From NCBI GenBank assembly GCA_026770615.1, contig MU631636.1:146144-165846 (forward strand): a stretch of 19,703 nt of DNA, read 5' to 3'. The notes below the pieces were generated by a model that saw only the letters and a list, made by a program, of their open reading frames with translations, made no database searches and was not told the DNA's origin. Below are positions 1 to 7,936 of this stretch, one piece after another (the stretch's first letter is position 1; each line of letters opens with the position of its first letter). The translations under genes and the position numbers were made by a program. Source of the stretch: Pavlovales sp. CCMP2436. Taxonomy: Eukaryota; Haptophyta; Pavlovophyceae; Pavlovales.

Positions 1-84
1 GGGCGGCGGGCTGGGCGGCGTGCTGGGCGGCGTGCTGGGCGGCGGGCTGGGCGGTGGGCTGGGCAGCGGGATGGGCGGCGGCGG
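1..84. repeat. 12-bp GC-rich tandem repeat
   Basis: Seven consecutive 12-base units of the form GGGCGGCGGGCT run from the first base; later units carry single substitutions (GGGCGGTGGGCT, GGGCAGCGGGAT, GGGCGGCGGCGG). The array probably continues to the left of the window. In the frame starting at base 2 each unit reads as a Gly-Gly-x-Leu tetrapeptide, so it may be coding (see the partial CDS here). Confidence 0.9.
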
Positions 85-169
85 GCTCGACGGCAGGTTG
101 CGGCGCTGCAGCTGGGACGAGCGGAAGACTCGGCGCGAAAAGCGGCGATTTTGGTTTAAACGTGATTAA
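2..169 (+). CDS. Possible 3' end of a Gly-rich repeat protein (partial)
   Basis: An open frame enters from the left edge and ends at TAA (167-169). It encodes about seven GGGL/GGVL-type tetrapeptides from the 12-bp repeat, then a highly charged tail containing LDGRLRRC, DERKTRREKRR and FWFKRD. No family is recognised. The switch from a pure repeat to a non-repetitive basic C-terminus ending cleanly at a stop is what one expects of a real gene end, but GC-rich repeats are open in several frames by chance and there is no upstream sequence to test a start or splice sites. Low confidence; a non-coding minisatellite is the main alternative. Confidence 0.25.
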   Translation, partial: GGGLGGVLGGVLGGGLGGGLGSGMGGGGLDGRLRRCSWDERKTRREKRRFWFKRD

Positions 170-204
170 GCCAGCAGGTAGTTGTAATTATTGTTTGTAC
201 TGAG

Positions 205-244
205 TGTCAGTTGACATTTATTTAAATATTGTCAGTTGACATTT
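205..244. repeat. 15-bp direct repeat in AT-rich spacer
   Basis: TGTCAGTTGACATTT occurs at 205-219 and again at 230-244, 25 bases apart, in an AT-rich stretch. TGTCA and TGACA within the unit are themselves inverted. No function can be assigned. Confidence 0.6.
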
Positions 245-268
245 TTTGGGATACAATTATTGGTATAA

Positions 269-579
269 ACTTAAAATGACGTGCGCTAATGCGCAGCTCG
301 CGTAACCGCCAGGGGCGGTAATCTCCAACCCTTGGTCTAGTCCCAGGAGGCGGGGTGACTCAATAATCCTCCACTTGTCTTAAAAAACTCTCTCCTCATC
401 TAAGGTGGTTGCGGTTGTTGGCCTGGGATAAGTATAAAATTAGAATGACGTGCGCTGTGCGCGCAGCTCGCAAAACCAGCCCCTTTCCACGTGGGCGGCT
501 GCTATCTCCTTCCCCCGGCCACGATTCCCAACGAGGAGTCTCTAGCCGGCCGGACAGGGTGACTCAATAATCCTCCTCC
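269..579. repeat. Two diverged copies of a ~105-145 bp hairpin-bearing repeat
   Basis: Copy 1 (about 269-373) and copy 2 (about 433-579) both start AATGACGTGCGCT, contain GCGCAGCTCGC, a GGCGG/ATCTCC block, and end GGGTGACTCAATAATCCTCC. Each has a 5-bp stem TGCGC/GCGCA (282-286 with 291-295; 451-455 with 461-465). They lie immediately beyond the downstream (3') end of the minus-strand LINE-A, so they may be a tandemly repeated, structured 3' UTR of that element (inference). An unrelated dispersed repeat is the alternative. No gene is seen between 170 and 640. Confidence 0.6.
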
Positions 580-639
580 TAACTGAATAAACTTCCTTTC
601 CTCAACAACAAACTATACATCATTAGGTCTGTTGGTTGT

Positions 640-1185
640 GTGTGCGAGCTTGGGCTCCTCTAAAATGAGTAGTGATGTCGCTGTGTATGACTCGAATCGG
701 TATTTGTTCTGTGCCTGTCATTCTGGGTGAGCGCATGAGTGTGGTTATGGCGTGTGCTGGCTGTTTGCGTGGTTTCCCTCCTTTTGTGTTTCCGGTTCTT
801 GGTGCTTCTTGTGTCCATGGCAGCCTCCTGTGAGTGGTACTGGGGCTTCTGTGATCGTTGGTGCGCCGTTGGTGGGTGTCCAGGGTGGCCTGCGCGGTAG
901 AGTTCCAGGGTTCAGTGGACTTTCTTTTCGTCGGCGTGGTGCGTGGCTACTGCTATGTCGACGCGGAGGATGGTGGCTATGCTATGAATCATGTTATTTT
1001 TCATCCAGTGATTGTCCGTTTCCTGGTATGAAACCGACCACGGCTAGGAGGTGATTGCTTCCATGGGATCTGTGGGGAACTCGGTCGTTCGTCTGATTTT
1101 CAGGGATTCTTGTGTTCTTGGTGATCGCGATTTGGCGTGCGATGTGGCTAGCTGACGAATTTTTGCGCCTTGTTGGGGGTGGTTA
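640..1185 (-). pseudogene. Second, partial OTU copy downstream of the first
   Basis: At 1040-912 the minus strand reads WSVSYQETDNHWMKNNMI and HSIATILRVDIAVATH, closely parallel to WSMAYQAKEDGWIHNNMFY and SIATILRIDIAIATH of the OTU domain about 505-515 bases upstream. Many of the base changes are synonymous or conservative. Weaker similarity extends upstream (IRQLATSHAKS against LRERAIAHAWT) and downstream (plus-strand 648-692 against 1190-1234, about 33 of 45 bases equal). The D-G-N-C active-site segment is not visible in this copy. It is either a tandem duplication of the element's C-terminal exonlike region or the 3' remnant of an older related insertion. Confidence 0.65.
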
Positions 1186-1342
1186 GTAATTTGGTTCCTC
1201 TGTAGTGTGAGCCGATGTTGCTGTGTATCACGCGAATGGGCGTGGGTCCGAGGTCTTTTTGTCTGGGTGTGTTTATCAGTGTGACTAGTGAATGTTGTCG
1301 AAGCCTGCGTGCTTCTGGTCTTGCTGCTGCTGGTGGCGCCCA

Positions 1343-1804
1343 TTAGACGCTTAAAGTTGATTTGGTAGTGAATGGGCTGGGTGAGGTAGGTTGGGGTCTG
1401 GGCCTGCCACATGAATAAATAAGATTGAGGTCACGTCTATTCCCACTTGCTTGTGAGTGGCTATTGCTATGTCGATCCGTAGGATGGTTGCTATGCTGTA
1501 GAACATGTTGTTGTGTATCCAACCGTCTTCCTTTGCCTGGTATGCCATCGACCACATGGGAGCGGTGCTGTTGCCACAGGGATCTGTTGGGTCTTCGTCG
1601 GGCCGTCTGAGGCCAAGTGGTCTGGACGTTTTCGGGTAGCGTCCAGGCGTGGGCTATGGCTCGTTCGCGGAGGTTCGCTGCTGCTTGTTCGTGACTTGCA
1701 CCGTTGCCGTCGATTCCCATGGCTGCGTAGAGGAAACAGTTTCCGTCGCCCACAACGTTCATGTCCATGAGGTTTACGGTAGCATGGAGTATTTCGATTT
1801 CCAA
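1343..1804 (-). pseudogene. LINE-A: OTU-type cysteine protease domain
   Basis: The N-terminal half reads NVVGDGNCFLYAAMG (Cys codon about 1738-1736), the hallmark D-G-N-C-F-x-x-A active-site helix of the OTU superfamily, followed by ANLRERAIAHAW, the usual L-R-x-x-x-x-x-x helix. A frame change then leads (from 1557) to WSMAYQAKEDGWIHNNMFY and SIATILRIDIAIATH, matching the W-G/I-x-x-x-x-x-x-A-x-x-L-x-x-x-I strand-helix block. Another shift gives PTYLTQPIHYQINF (His about 1370-1368), a fit for the catalytic H-Y/W end. OTU enzymes cleave ubiquitin from substrates or process viral and transposon polyproteins. Its position after the zinc motif and the shared strand bias place it inside LINE-A. Two frameshifts make it inactive here. 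Confidence 0.8.
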
Positions 1805-2373
1805 GGCTCTCGCTGGTGTCCATTGGATGATTATCTTGGGTTGAAACCCAAGTGGCGGCCCTTTTGAGCGCGTAGGCGTTTCGAGGAATTGTTAATGGTT
1901 AGTGTGCTGCTTTTGTCTCTATCTTCTGTTGGAGTGTTGTTGGCGGTTAGTGTGCTGCTCCCGGCTCCATTTCCTGTTGGAAAGTTGGGTATGCCTGTAC
2001 CCTTTTTCGTGCGAGGTCGTTTGGGGGGGTTGGGGGGTTGGAGATTCGCCCCTGGGCGGCCCGTCTGGCTTTCTTTTGTTTTTGTTGGGTGTCTGTGTAT
2101 TGTTGTTGGCGGTGGTTGAGGACGGCTGCGAACGCGTCGACATTGTGGGTGCTTGCCAAGTTATTACTCTGCGGTGGCTGAGTTGGTGGTGTGAAAGGGT
2201 CGATTTCCGTGTCCTCTGGGCCATCAGGGTCGTTTGGGGGCTCATCACCCTTTATGAGCTTGGTTCTTTCGGCTTTAAAGCTTCAGTGGCTGCTAGGAGG
2301 ACTCCTTGTATGGTGCCCGTCTTGTACTTCCAGGTTGGGTTCAGTTTGAGGCATTCCTCGACTAGCTCCTGGG
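1805..2373 (-). pseudogene. LINE-A: low-complexity linker between zinc motif and OTU domain
   Basis: After TQELVEECLKLNPTWKY and GVLLAATEALKPKE (2373-2255) the minus strand becomes rich in Thr, Pro, Gln and His, with short open frames such as one from 2159 containing ASTHNVDAFAAVLNHRQQQ and ISNPPTPPNDLARKR. It links the zinc motif to the OTU domain. No domain is recognised. Confidence 0.45.
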
Positions 2374-2374
2374 T

Positions 2375-3118
2375 CTACATCGAGACGCTCCCGGCGTGCG
2401 CGTCCGGGTGGCTGAGTGCAGAGTCGGCGATGGCGCGTACTTCCGAGTTGGTGCCGAGGCCTCCGAGTTTTTTCATGATTACGGTTAGTCGAAGGTCACG
2501 TTGGTCGGCGGTTGCTGGGCAATGCTGCATGATATGTTCGACTGAGTCCGTATCGTCCGCTGGGTTTAGGCTTTTCATGATGCAGAAGGGGCATTAGGTG
2601 CTGAGTTTAGGGCCACCTTCGTAGAGAGTAACGTCGAGGAGCTGTGGTTCGTCTCTTGCCCGTTCTGTGTTGTAATTCGTGGTGCCTGTCATGTATCGGA
2701 CGTATGTGCGTTGAGTAGTCTCTGAGTTTTTCCCCATGGGTGGTCTTAAGGAGGCTGTTGACTCCTTTATCCAGAGGTCGGTTCGGTCCCTTAGGCGGAT
2801 GGCATATTTTCGTGTGCGACTAGTGAGGTTCCGGGGGTCTTTGCGGACATGGATGTTTATAGTTTGGGTTCCCGCTTCTTCTATGACTGCCCTGCGGATG
2901 GTGGATGGAGTGTGGTCGATAAAATTCCCGTCTTTATCTGTGACGCTGTACCTTGCTGGCGGCCAAGCGCATGGGCCTAGGTCGTGAAAGGGGGTTTGGT
3001 TCTCCACTGCCACTTGTCTGGCGGCCCAGTCGACGCAGACGTTGTGTGTCACATGCACTGCGTCATAGGCTGGCATTGGTGCTCCTCCTGCCTTGGGCGA
3101 TGGTTGTATCTCATTCAC
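2375..3118 (-). pseudogene. LINE-A: RNase H end and terminal zinc motif
   Basis: AVHVTHNVCVDWAARQVAVE resembles the last RNase H helix (G/H-N-x-x-x-D-x-x-A). After about 120 residues the frame reads LLDVTLYEGGPKLST, an in-frame TAA (2596-2594), then CPFC (2593-2582) and VEHIMQHCPATADQRD, a C-x2-C-x15-H-x4-C arrangement typical of LINE C-termini. A further in-frame TAG follows at about 2374, after which TQELVEECLKLNPTWKY continues. The zinc motif is intact at residue level, but nonsense codons flank it on both sides. Confidence 0.8.
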
Positions 3119-3312
3119 CTTCTCGTTCGCCTTGCCGATGAGGGCATCGGTTCCCGCGTTGTCAATAATGTAAACTTGGCTAGCCGTGTCAATTATTGGG
3201 TTTTGTATCAGCGGTCTGAGGAAAGATTCTGCTTTGTGGGCTTTCTAGTGCTTGAAGATGGGGTTTTGCCGGCGTGGGTGTTGCGTGTGAGGAGTTCGCT
3301 GAGTCTTCGGAG

Positions 3313-4145
3313 TTATGACTGTCGGCTTGGCGTGGCTGTTTCGGCCGTGCCTTGATGTTGGGGTTGTGATTCAGTGTTTGTGGCTGTGTTGCAGTTGGGA
3401 TTTAGGCGCCACAAATTCCTGATTGGGTTAAGGCAGTCCCAAGAGGTGGCGAGTGTCGTCTGTGTTTGGAGGGATTTGAGTTGGAGGCTGAGTGTCGCAG
3501 CTGTGAGCTTGCTGTCTAGAGCGTCTTTGTCCCCTGGACGGATGGCGTTGGTCATGTGTATTACCCGTCTCCCGTTTGGGTAGTTGATTAGGTAAGTGAC
3601 GCCTCGCCTGCTGTTTTCCCTGTCATCTCTTTGTGGGAGCCATCGACTGCTACATCGGTGACTGTTGAACCTCCCGGGAGAGCTGTTCCCAGTGTTTTGT
3701 CATGTTTGTCCAGATGAGCGTTTCGCAGGTGTGCCGTGTGGGATCTGGCGCCTTCGGATGCAGCAAACCGTGGGAGGGCTTGGAGGGTTGCGGCTGTCCG
3801 GATTTTTTGGAGAGATGGTGGGATGTGGTGTTCGTGGCCTGGCTCCCAGCTGGAGACCCATTCTTTTGCGAAGAGGGCTCTGCTTTGTGAGACCCAGGGA
3901 TGCTCGTTTGTGCGTGCACTTAATGATCCATTCAGCTGGATGTTCCTCTTGATCTTCCGTTTTATCGCTATTGTGGGGTTGGACGAGACAATGGCACGGT
4001 CTAGATCTGTTGCTCCGTCTGTTCGTCCTTGTATGGGTTGGCACAGTTGGAGTGTGTCGGCGAGTGGTCTGTTGAGTTGGGTCTGTAGTTGACTCCTTAG
4101 CTTTCTGATTAGGCCGCCTTGGTTTTTGGCTTTCCCGGTGACCAT
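3313..4145 (-). pseudogene. LINE-A: RNase H-like domain
   Basis: A polar stretch (KIKRNIQLNGSLSARTNEHPW, ATLQALPRFAASEGARSH) leads to VTDVAVDGSHKEMTGKTAG; the Asp of VDGS (about 3644-3642) matches the first catalytic Asp of RNase H. A frame change near 3588 continues into YLINYPNGRRV and then DALDSKLTAATLSLQL, which matches the helix where RNase H carries its catalytic Glu; no clear Glu is present there. RNase H in LINEs removes template RNA during second-strand synthesis. The assignment is moderate because only the first motif is sharp. Confidence 0.6.
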
Positions 4146-4217
4146 TAGTAGAGAGTTCAGTTCCGGTCTGAGGAGTTCACCAAGTGTGAGTTTCCCAATC
4201 GGGATGTCGGCCGCTAT

Positions 4218-4613
4218 TCAAAAATTGTTTGAAATCGGGTCCTCGGATTCTTTTGTAACAGTGCTGTTTAGGGATCGCCAGCCCTCTGCGACTGTGGGGG
4301 TGTAGAGGGTGTCATGTTGTGCCTGTGATCTGTCGTACTCGAGAGTGCCGTTGAAAGTACGATATAGTTGGCGTGATGCTATGCCCACTGCAAAGCTTGT
4401 ATTAAGGAGGGTGAGCAGGGCTGCGGCTTTGTACCCTGCGTTGAGAGCGAAAGGGTCTACAATGCCCGTTCCTCCGGAGTTGAGTGAGCCGCAAAGCATG
4501 GCTGTTGGTGTGAAGAGTGCGGGGAGCAAGCCCCTGCATATTATGGGCGATAGTAGGGTATTCCGCGCTGAGTCTAGCTGTGCTGCTGTGGTTCCAATTG
4601 GGTGGTGGGTAGC
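4218..4613 (-). pseudogene. LINE-A: connection between RT thumb and RNase H
   Basis: Downstream of the LINE-B insertion the LINE-A protein resumes, with LDSARNTLLSPIICRGLLPA, then NSGGTGIVDPFALNAGYKAA, the equivalent of the GGLG-x-P block found after the thumb in many LINEs, and LLNTSFAVGIASRQLYRTFN. The apparent upstream part of this frame (starting MGDAALRPAQ at 4697) comes from LINE-B and should not be joined to it. Confidence 0.65.
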
Positions 4614-4955
4614 AGGCTTAATATATTGATGATAGGGATTCAAGCTGGCGTCTGACTGTTCTGAATGTTGTGCTGGTCTGAGCGCTGCGTCGCCCATTGC
4701 CTACTGCGTGCCTTAGTCGGCTGCGCTGGCTTGAACGCCACCGCGAGTGCCGATGGATCTCCAGTAGTGTGCCCGGGCAAGGGCGGTTAGGGAGATGATC
4801 TGCTGGTTGCTGTTTGTCGTGTTCCCACGCTGGGCAGCGATCGGGGCCAGCGCGCTCAAGCGCACGAGCAGCAACTGCGCATGGCCACGTGCCGCGATCG
4901 TACCGATCGTGTCGATGAGCTGCTTCTTGATGCACGCGGTCGAGGCTTAATATAT
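4614..4955 (-). mobile_element. LINE-B: 5'-truncated retrotransposon inserted in LINE-A, with 13-bp target duplication
   Basis: AGGCTTAATATAT occurs exactly at 4614-4626 and 4943-4955 and flanks 316 bp (4627-4942) absent from the LINE-A reading order. On the minus strand the insert begins with an open frame that ends at TAA, containing KKQLIDTIGTIAARGHAQLL, VRLSALAPIAAQRGNTTNSN, QQIISLTALARAHYWRSIG and VQASAAD, followed by about 105 bp of 3' UTR ending GCTTGAATCCCTATCA. The same 3' end recurs at 12827, 18843, 18982, 19086 and 19514 with different 5' cut points, the mark of target-primed reverse transcription. The protein fragment is not recognised; it should be the C-terminus of the autonomous element's polyprotein. 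A SINE is possible, but the open C-terminal frame argues for a LINE. Confidence 0.82.
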
Positions 4956-5112
4956 CATGTGCTGTGAACATGGCCAGTGTAGCTAGGCGGCACGCCGGTG
5001 ACGCTGCTACTGCTTTCCATCTGGATGCTGCGGCGCCTAGGCGGGTCTGCAGGTGGGTCCACGTCACTACCCAGTTGAGGGTCGGGCCCATGCTTATGCC
5101 TAGGTAGGTCAC
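4956..5112 (-). pseudogene. LINE-A: reverse transcriptase, thumb
   Basis: TYLGISMGPTLNW fits the Y-L-G-I strand that begins the LINE thumb, followed by THLQTRLGAAASRWKA and ACRLATLAMFTAHDIL. The coding sequence is cut at 4956 by the LINE-B insertion. A longer frame to 4618 is a chimera read into that insertion and is not a LINE-A protein. Confidence 0.75.
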
Positions 5113-5174
5113 TTGGTCCCCGTTGTTGAGTGTTGTTATTTCGAGGCGTGGGCGGTGGTCAGTTGCTGGAATGA

Positions 5175-5909
5175 TTAAATTTTCCGGTGTAGTTGTATCT
5201 TCCTTTCATTCGTCCGAAGGGCTCTTTTGTGGGGCCCTGTGGGTACCCATTGGAGGTGACTACATTTCGAGATGTTGAGCGTCATGTTGTGGGCGGTGAG
5301 GAATTCGCGTAGAAGAGCAATTTGTTGGGTGCTTCCGGTTGTAGTGTCGGCGACGAGTGCTGTATCGTCCATCCGAGCTTGGACGAAAAGGCAGTGGTCG
5401 CTGTCGGGATCGGGCTTATATGCGGTTTCCGGGTGTGTGATGGCGAGCCAGCGGTAGAACATGTCGATAAAAAGACAGAATCTGATCGGGCTCATGGGGC
5501 ACCCCTGCTTGCATCACAACGTTATTGGGCATGTGCGGTGTGAGTGTCCATATGGGGTGCGGGTTGCTGCTTCGTCGCAGACTTGTAAATTTCCGACTCG
5601 TTGAATGAGTTCTTCTGGGAAACCGTGTAATTTGAGCGCCTGTGTAAGTGCGGCTTGTGGGACTTTGTCGAAAGCCTTGGCTATGTCGCAGAAGACGATG
5701 TGGAGTTCTTTGTTATTCCGCTTGGCATGCATTATTATGGATATTAAGCCTGCTGCTTGTAGGCCGGAGTTGCTTTTGGCCCGTGTGGCTCCTTGTGTGG
5801 TGTGGATTAGTCCTTGACTGCGCACTGCTTTCATGATGCGGCCAGCAGTGTGCGCTGCTGCGAGTTTGTAAAGGATGCTTTGGAGGGCAATGCCTCTGTA
5901 GTTGGTCAA
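5175..5909 (-). pseudogene. LINE-A: reverse transcriptase, palm core
   Basis: A single frame holds the catalytic palm. NYRGIALQSILYKLAA is the family's N-Y-R-P-I-x-L block. Motif A is CDIAKAFDKVP (first Asp at about 5687-5685). Motif B is KQGCPMSPIRFCLFID (about 5510). Motif C is ARMDDTALVAD (Asp pair at about 5369-5364), where LINEs normally have A-Y/F-A-D-D; Met precedes the Asp pair here. A TGA at 5516-5514 lies in frame directly ahead of CKQGCPMSP and splits the palm. Normal function would be target-primed reverse transcription of the element's RNA. Confidence 0.88.
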
Positions 5910-5911
5910 GT

Positions 5912-6583
5912 CTAAGTAGACACCTTTCTCATGGAAATAGACGACCTCTGGTCACTTGTTTGGGTAGCCTGGGTGTTTTGAGGAGGCAATTTACTATGTT
6001 GGTTAGGAATAAGATTTTGACTCAGTCTGTTTGATAAATAAATCCCGCGTTTCGATGCTTGCTCTGCGGCGAGATCATCAGCGAATAGCATCAGCTTCAG
6101 CACTCCGTATTGGATGCTATCGAGGCCTGGAGCTCCGTTGGTTTTCCCTTTGTGGATTAATTTTTGAATTTCTGCTTCGGTGGCTAGTGCGCAGACTTCC
6201 TTTGTTTTTTCTTCATTCCAGCTTGAGAGGCAGGTTTGCCAGATTGCTGGGCTTTCCCAGGGTCTTGTGGCGTCTGTGGTTGCGTGTGATGGGGGTGGTT
6301 GTCGTGGGTTTAGGAGGCTCTCTGTGTAGGCGGCTGCTTCATCCCTAATGGTGGTTGGGTCTTGCGTGGTTTTCCCTGTGGCTTTAAATCTTAGCATCGA
6401 GAGATCTGCGCTGTGGTGTGTAGGGTCTATTGAGTAAGGTGCGTGCTTCTGCTGTGCCCTTGCGAAAGAGTGGCTAGAATGGCTGTTTCCAGATCTTTGG
6501 CGCGTTTTTGGTCGGCTGCCCTCTGTTTCACAATGTATGCTAGGGTGTGGCCTGCAGTTTTCTAGCGCAGTTGGTCTCGCCAA
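5912..6583 (-). pseudogene. LINE-A: reverse transcriptase, fingers
   Basis: After about 130 linker residues (including LRFKATGKTTQDPTTIRDEA) the RT entry motif appears from about 6172: EIQKLIHKGKTNGAPGLDS, matching the LINE pattern of a helix followed by K-x-N/A-x-G-x-D. The next segment should lead to a P-K-x-G block and then N-Y-R-x-I; NYRGIALQ is found in the next frame just downstream, so there is a frameshift near 5910. A FADD string at about 6085-6074 is not the catalytic YxDD because it lies ahead of the fingers. Confidence 0.75.
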
Positions 6584-7410
6584 TTACGGAGTGCAGAATT
6601 CTCGGTTTTGGAGAGGTCCTTGTGGTTTGGTGTTGAGGAGCCTCCTGGGCCAAGTGTGGGTACATCGCTGGGTTCCCATTTCTGGATTGCTTTATTGTAT
6701 GTGGTCATGACCCTCCGGTGGCGTATGTGGTCGGATTGTGTTAAGGTGTGGCTTGGTGTGCTGGCTCTTGGGTTGTTTGCGTCGGCTGGGTGGATGCGAG
6801 GAGGGTTGCAACGGGTAGCTAATATTTGTGTCGTGACTGCTGCGGCTTTACTGTACCAAGCAGCTAGATGCCTGTCTTTCCTAGCCTCGGGGTATAGGAC
6901 GCATCTGATGCGTTTGCCGGGTTTGTCCTGGTCGGAAGCCATTGGAGGTAGGGCGAGTGCTTTCCTGACGCCTGTGGTGGCGAATTTGGTAAGTGATGAT
7001 AATGCGCGGTCTAGTTGGTTGATTGCTGATGTCCAGTTCTCTTGCGATGTATTTTCTCTGGTTGAGATGTTGTTGTCAATGAGGGTTTCCCTGACCTCGG
7101 TTGGAAGTGTGTCGAGCATGTTAGTTAGTGACGGTATCAGGGCGTTCCCAGCTTTGGCTCTTTCCACGCGGTTTGCTAGGTTTGGATGTATGCGTTGTGG
7201 CTGGTATCGTTTATGTGCCGGTGGTCGAACTGCTCCATTGAGTAGGTTGAGAGGGATGTCTGCCGTTACCCAAAAATGGGTGCTTGATTGGTGTGCTGTG
7301 GTTCCAGGTTTTACGGATGCACCTTCATCTTCGTTTGTGTGTCGAACGTGTGTGTTGGCTGATGTTGATGTTGGAGAAAATGTAGTCGATGCGTTTGCAG
7401 GTTTTCCCAA
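6562..7410 (-). pseudogene. LINE-A: endonuclease C-terminus and linker to the reverse transcriptase
   Basis: The first ~55 residues end the endonuclease: TTFSPTSTSANTHVRH fits the strand before the last loop, and SSTHFWVTADIPL (about 7285-7250) is the position of the family's catalytic SDH motif, here S-T-H, so the catalytic Asp is missing. The remaining ~225 residues are a polar helical linker with KRIRCVLYPEARKDRHLAAW and HRRVMTTYNKAIQKW, typical of the stretch between endonuclease and RT in LINEs. A long plus-strand frame over the same bases is only the complement of this sequence. Confidence 0.7.
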
Positions 7411-7554
7411 TGCGGTGTGTATAATTGGTCTGTGGGTTAGAGGTGCCTGGTAGTTTTTGGGTTTTCATTTCAGTGAGATTTTCCATCGTTTGTTTGAAAT
7501 TCCATCCATAAGGTTCCCGTTCGTGGCTTTATTTGGTCTTCGTGCCATCTGAGA

Positions 7555-7921
7555 GATAGATGACCTCGTTTGCTGCCCAAACCCCGTTACCGTCTCCGCC
7601 TGCAATACGGACGACACCGGAGCGACCTGGTGCCATTCGGTCGCCGGCTGTCAAATGGGCCTCGAGAATTGGGAGAAAGCGCTCTTTTCTTGACTTTTTG
7701 TGGGGGGCGTAGAAGCTGGTGAGTTATATTATTTGTGTGTCTCCTGTTTTGGGTTGGAGAATGAGATTGCCTGTGATGAGGAGGCCGGCTGCTTCACGGC
7801 CCATATCTTTCCCTGTCTTGATGTTCGTCAGGGTCATATAATTGGTTGTTGGAGTGGTTCTGATTGCTATTGCTGTCCTTGACCCATACTTGATGTTGGA
7901 AGGTCTAAAGTCATTGTACAA
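7555..7921 (-). pseudogene. LINE-A: endonuclease domain, middle part
   Basis: This continues the endonuclease in shifted frames. At 7921-7724 the sequence contains SRTAIAIRTTPTTNY and AAGLLITGNLILQPKTGD, the usual strand pair after the QE motif. A shift around 7720 then leads to SFYAPHKKSRKERFLPIL (from 7716), the conserved Y-A-P strand, and to GGDGN at 7600-7586, the equivalent of the family's GGDFN metal/phosphate motif; Phe is replaced by Gly. The substitution and the frame breaks indicate loss of function. Confidence 0.75.
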
Positions 7922-7936
7922 TGTGTATCCGTCAAT

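Noticed and set aside
2375..2600. Restriction-like endonuclease after the CCHC-type motif, as in R2 or Dualen
   Set aside because: No P-D-x(12-14)-D arrangement is visible after the zinc motif; the next recognisable domain is OTU.
4627..4650. tRNA-like B box (GCTTGAATCCC on the minus strand) suggesting a tRNA or tRNA-derived SINE
   Set aside because: It is at the 3' terminus, no A box or cloverleaf can be formed around it, and an open C-terminal protein frame precedes it.
4627..4697. Apparent protein start MGDAALRPAQ at 4697, repeated at 19049
   Set aside because: The same peptide appears wherever the LINE-B 3' UTR occurs; it is non-coding element sequence.
6074..6085. FADD string resembling the RT catalytic motif
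   Set aside because: It lies upstream of the fingers block NYRGIALQ and of motif A; the real motif C is MDD at about 5369-5364.
6608..7453. 281-codon plus-strand open frame and many other plus-strand frames between 750 and 7450
   Set aside because: They lie opposite the minus-strand LINE-A domains; their Cys/Val/Leu/Trp-rich translations are complements of an A/C-rich coding strand and show no domain.
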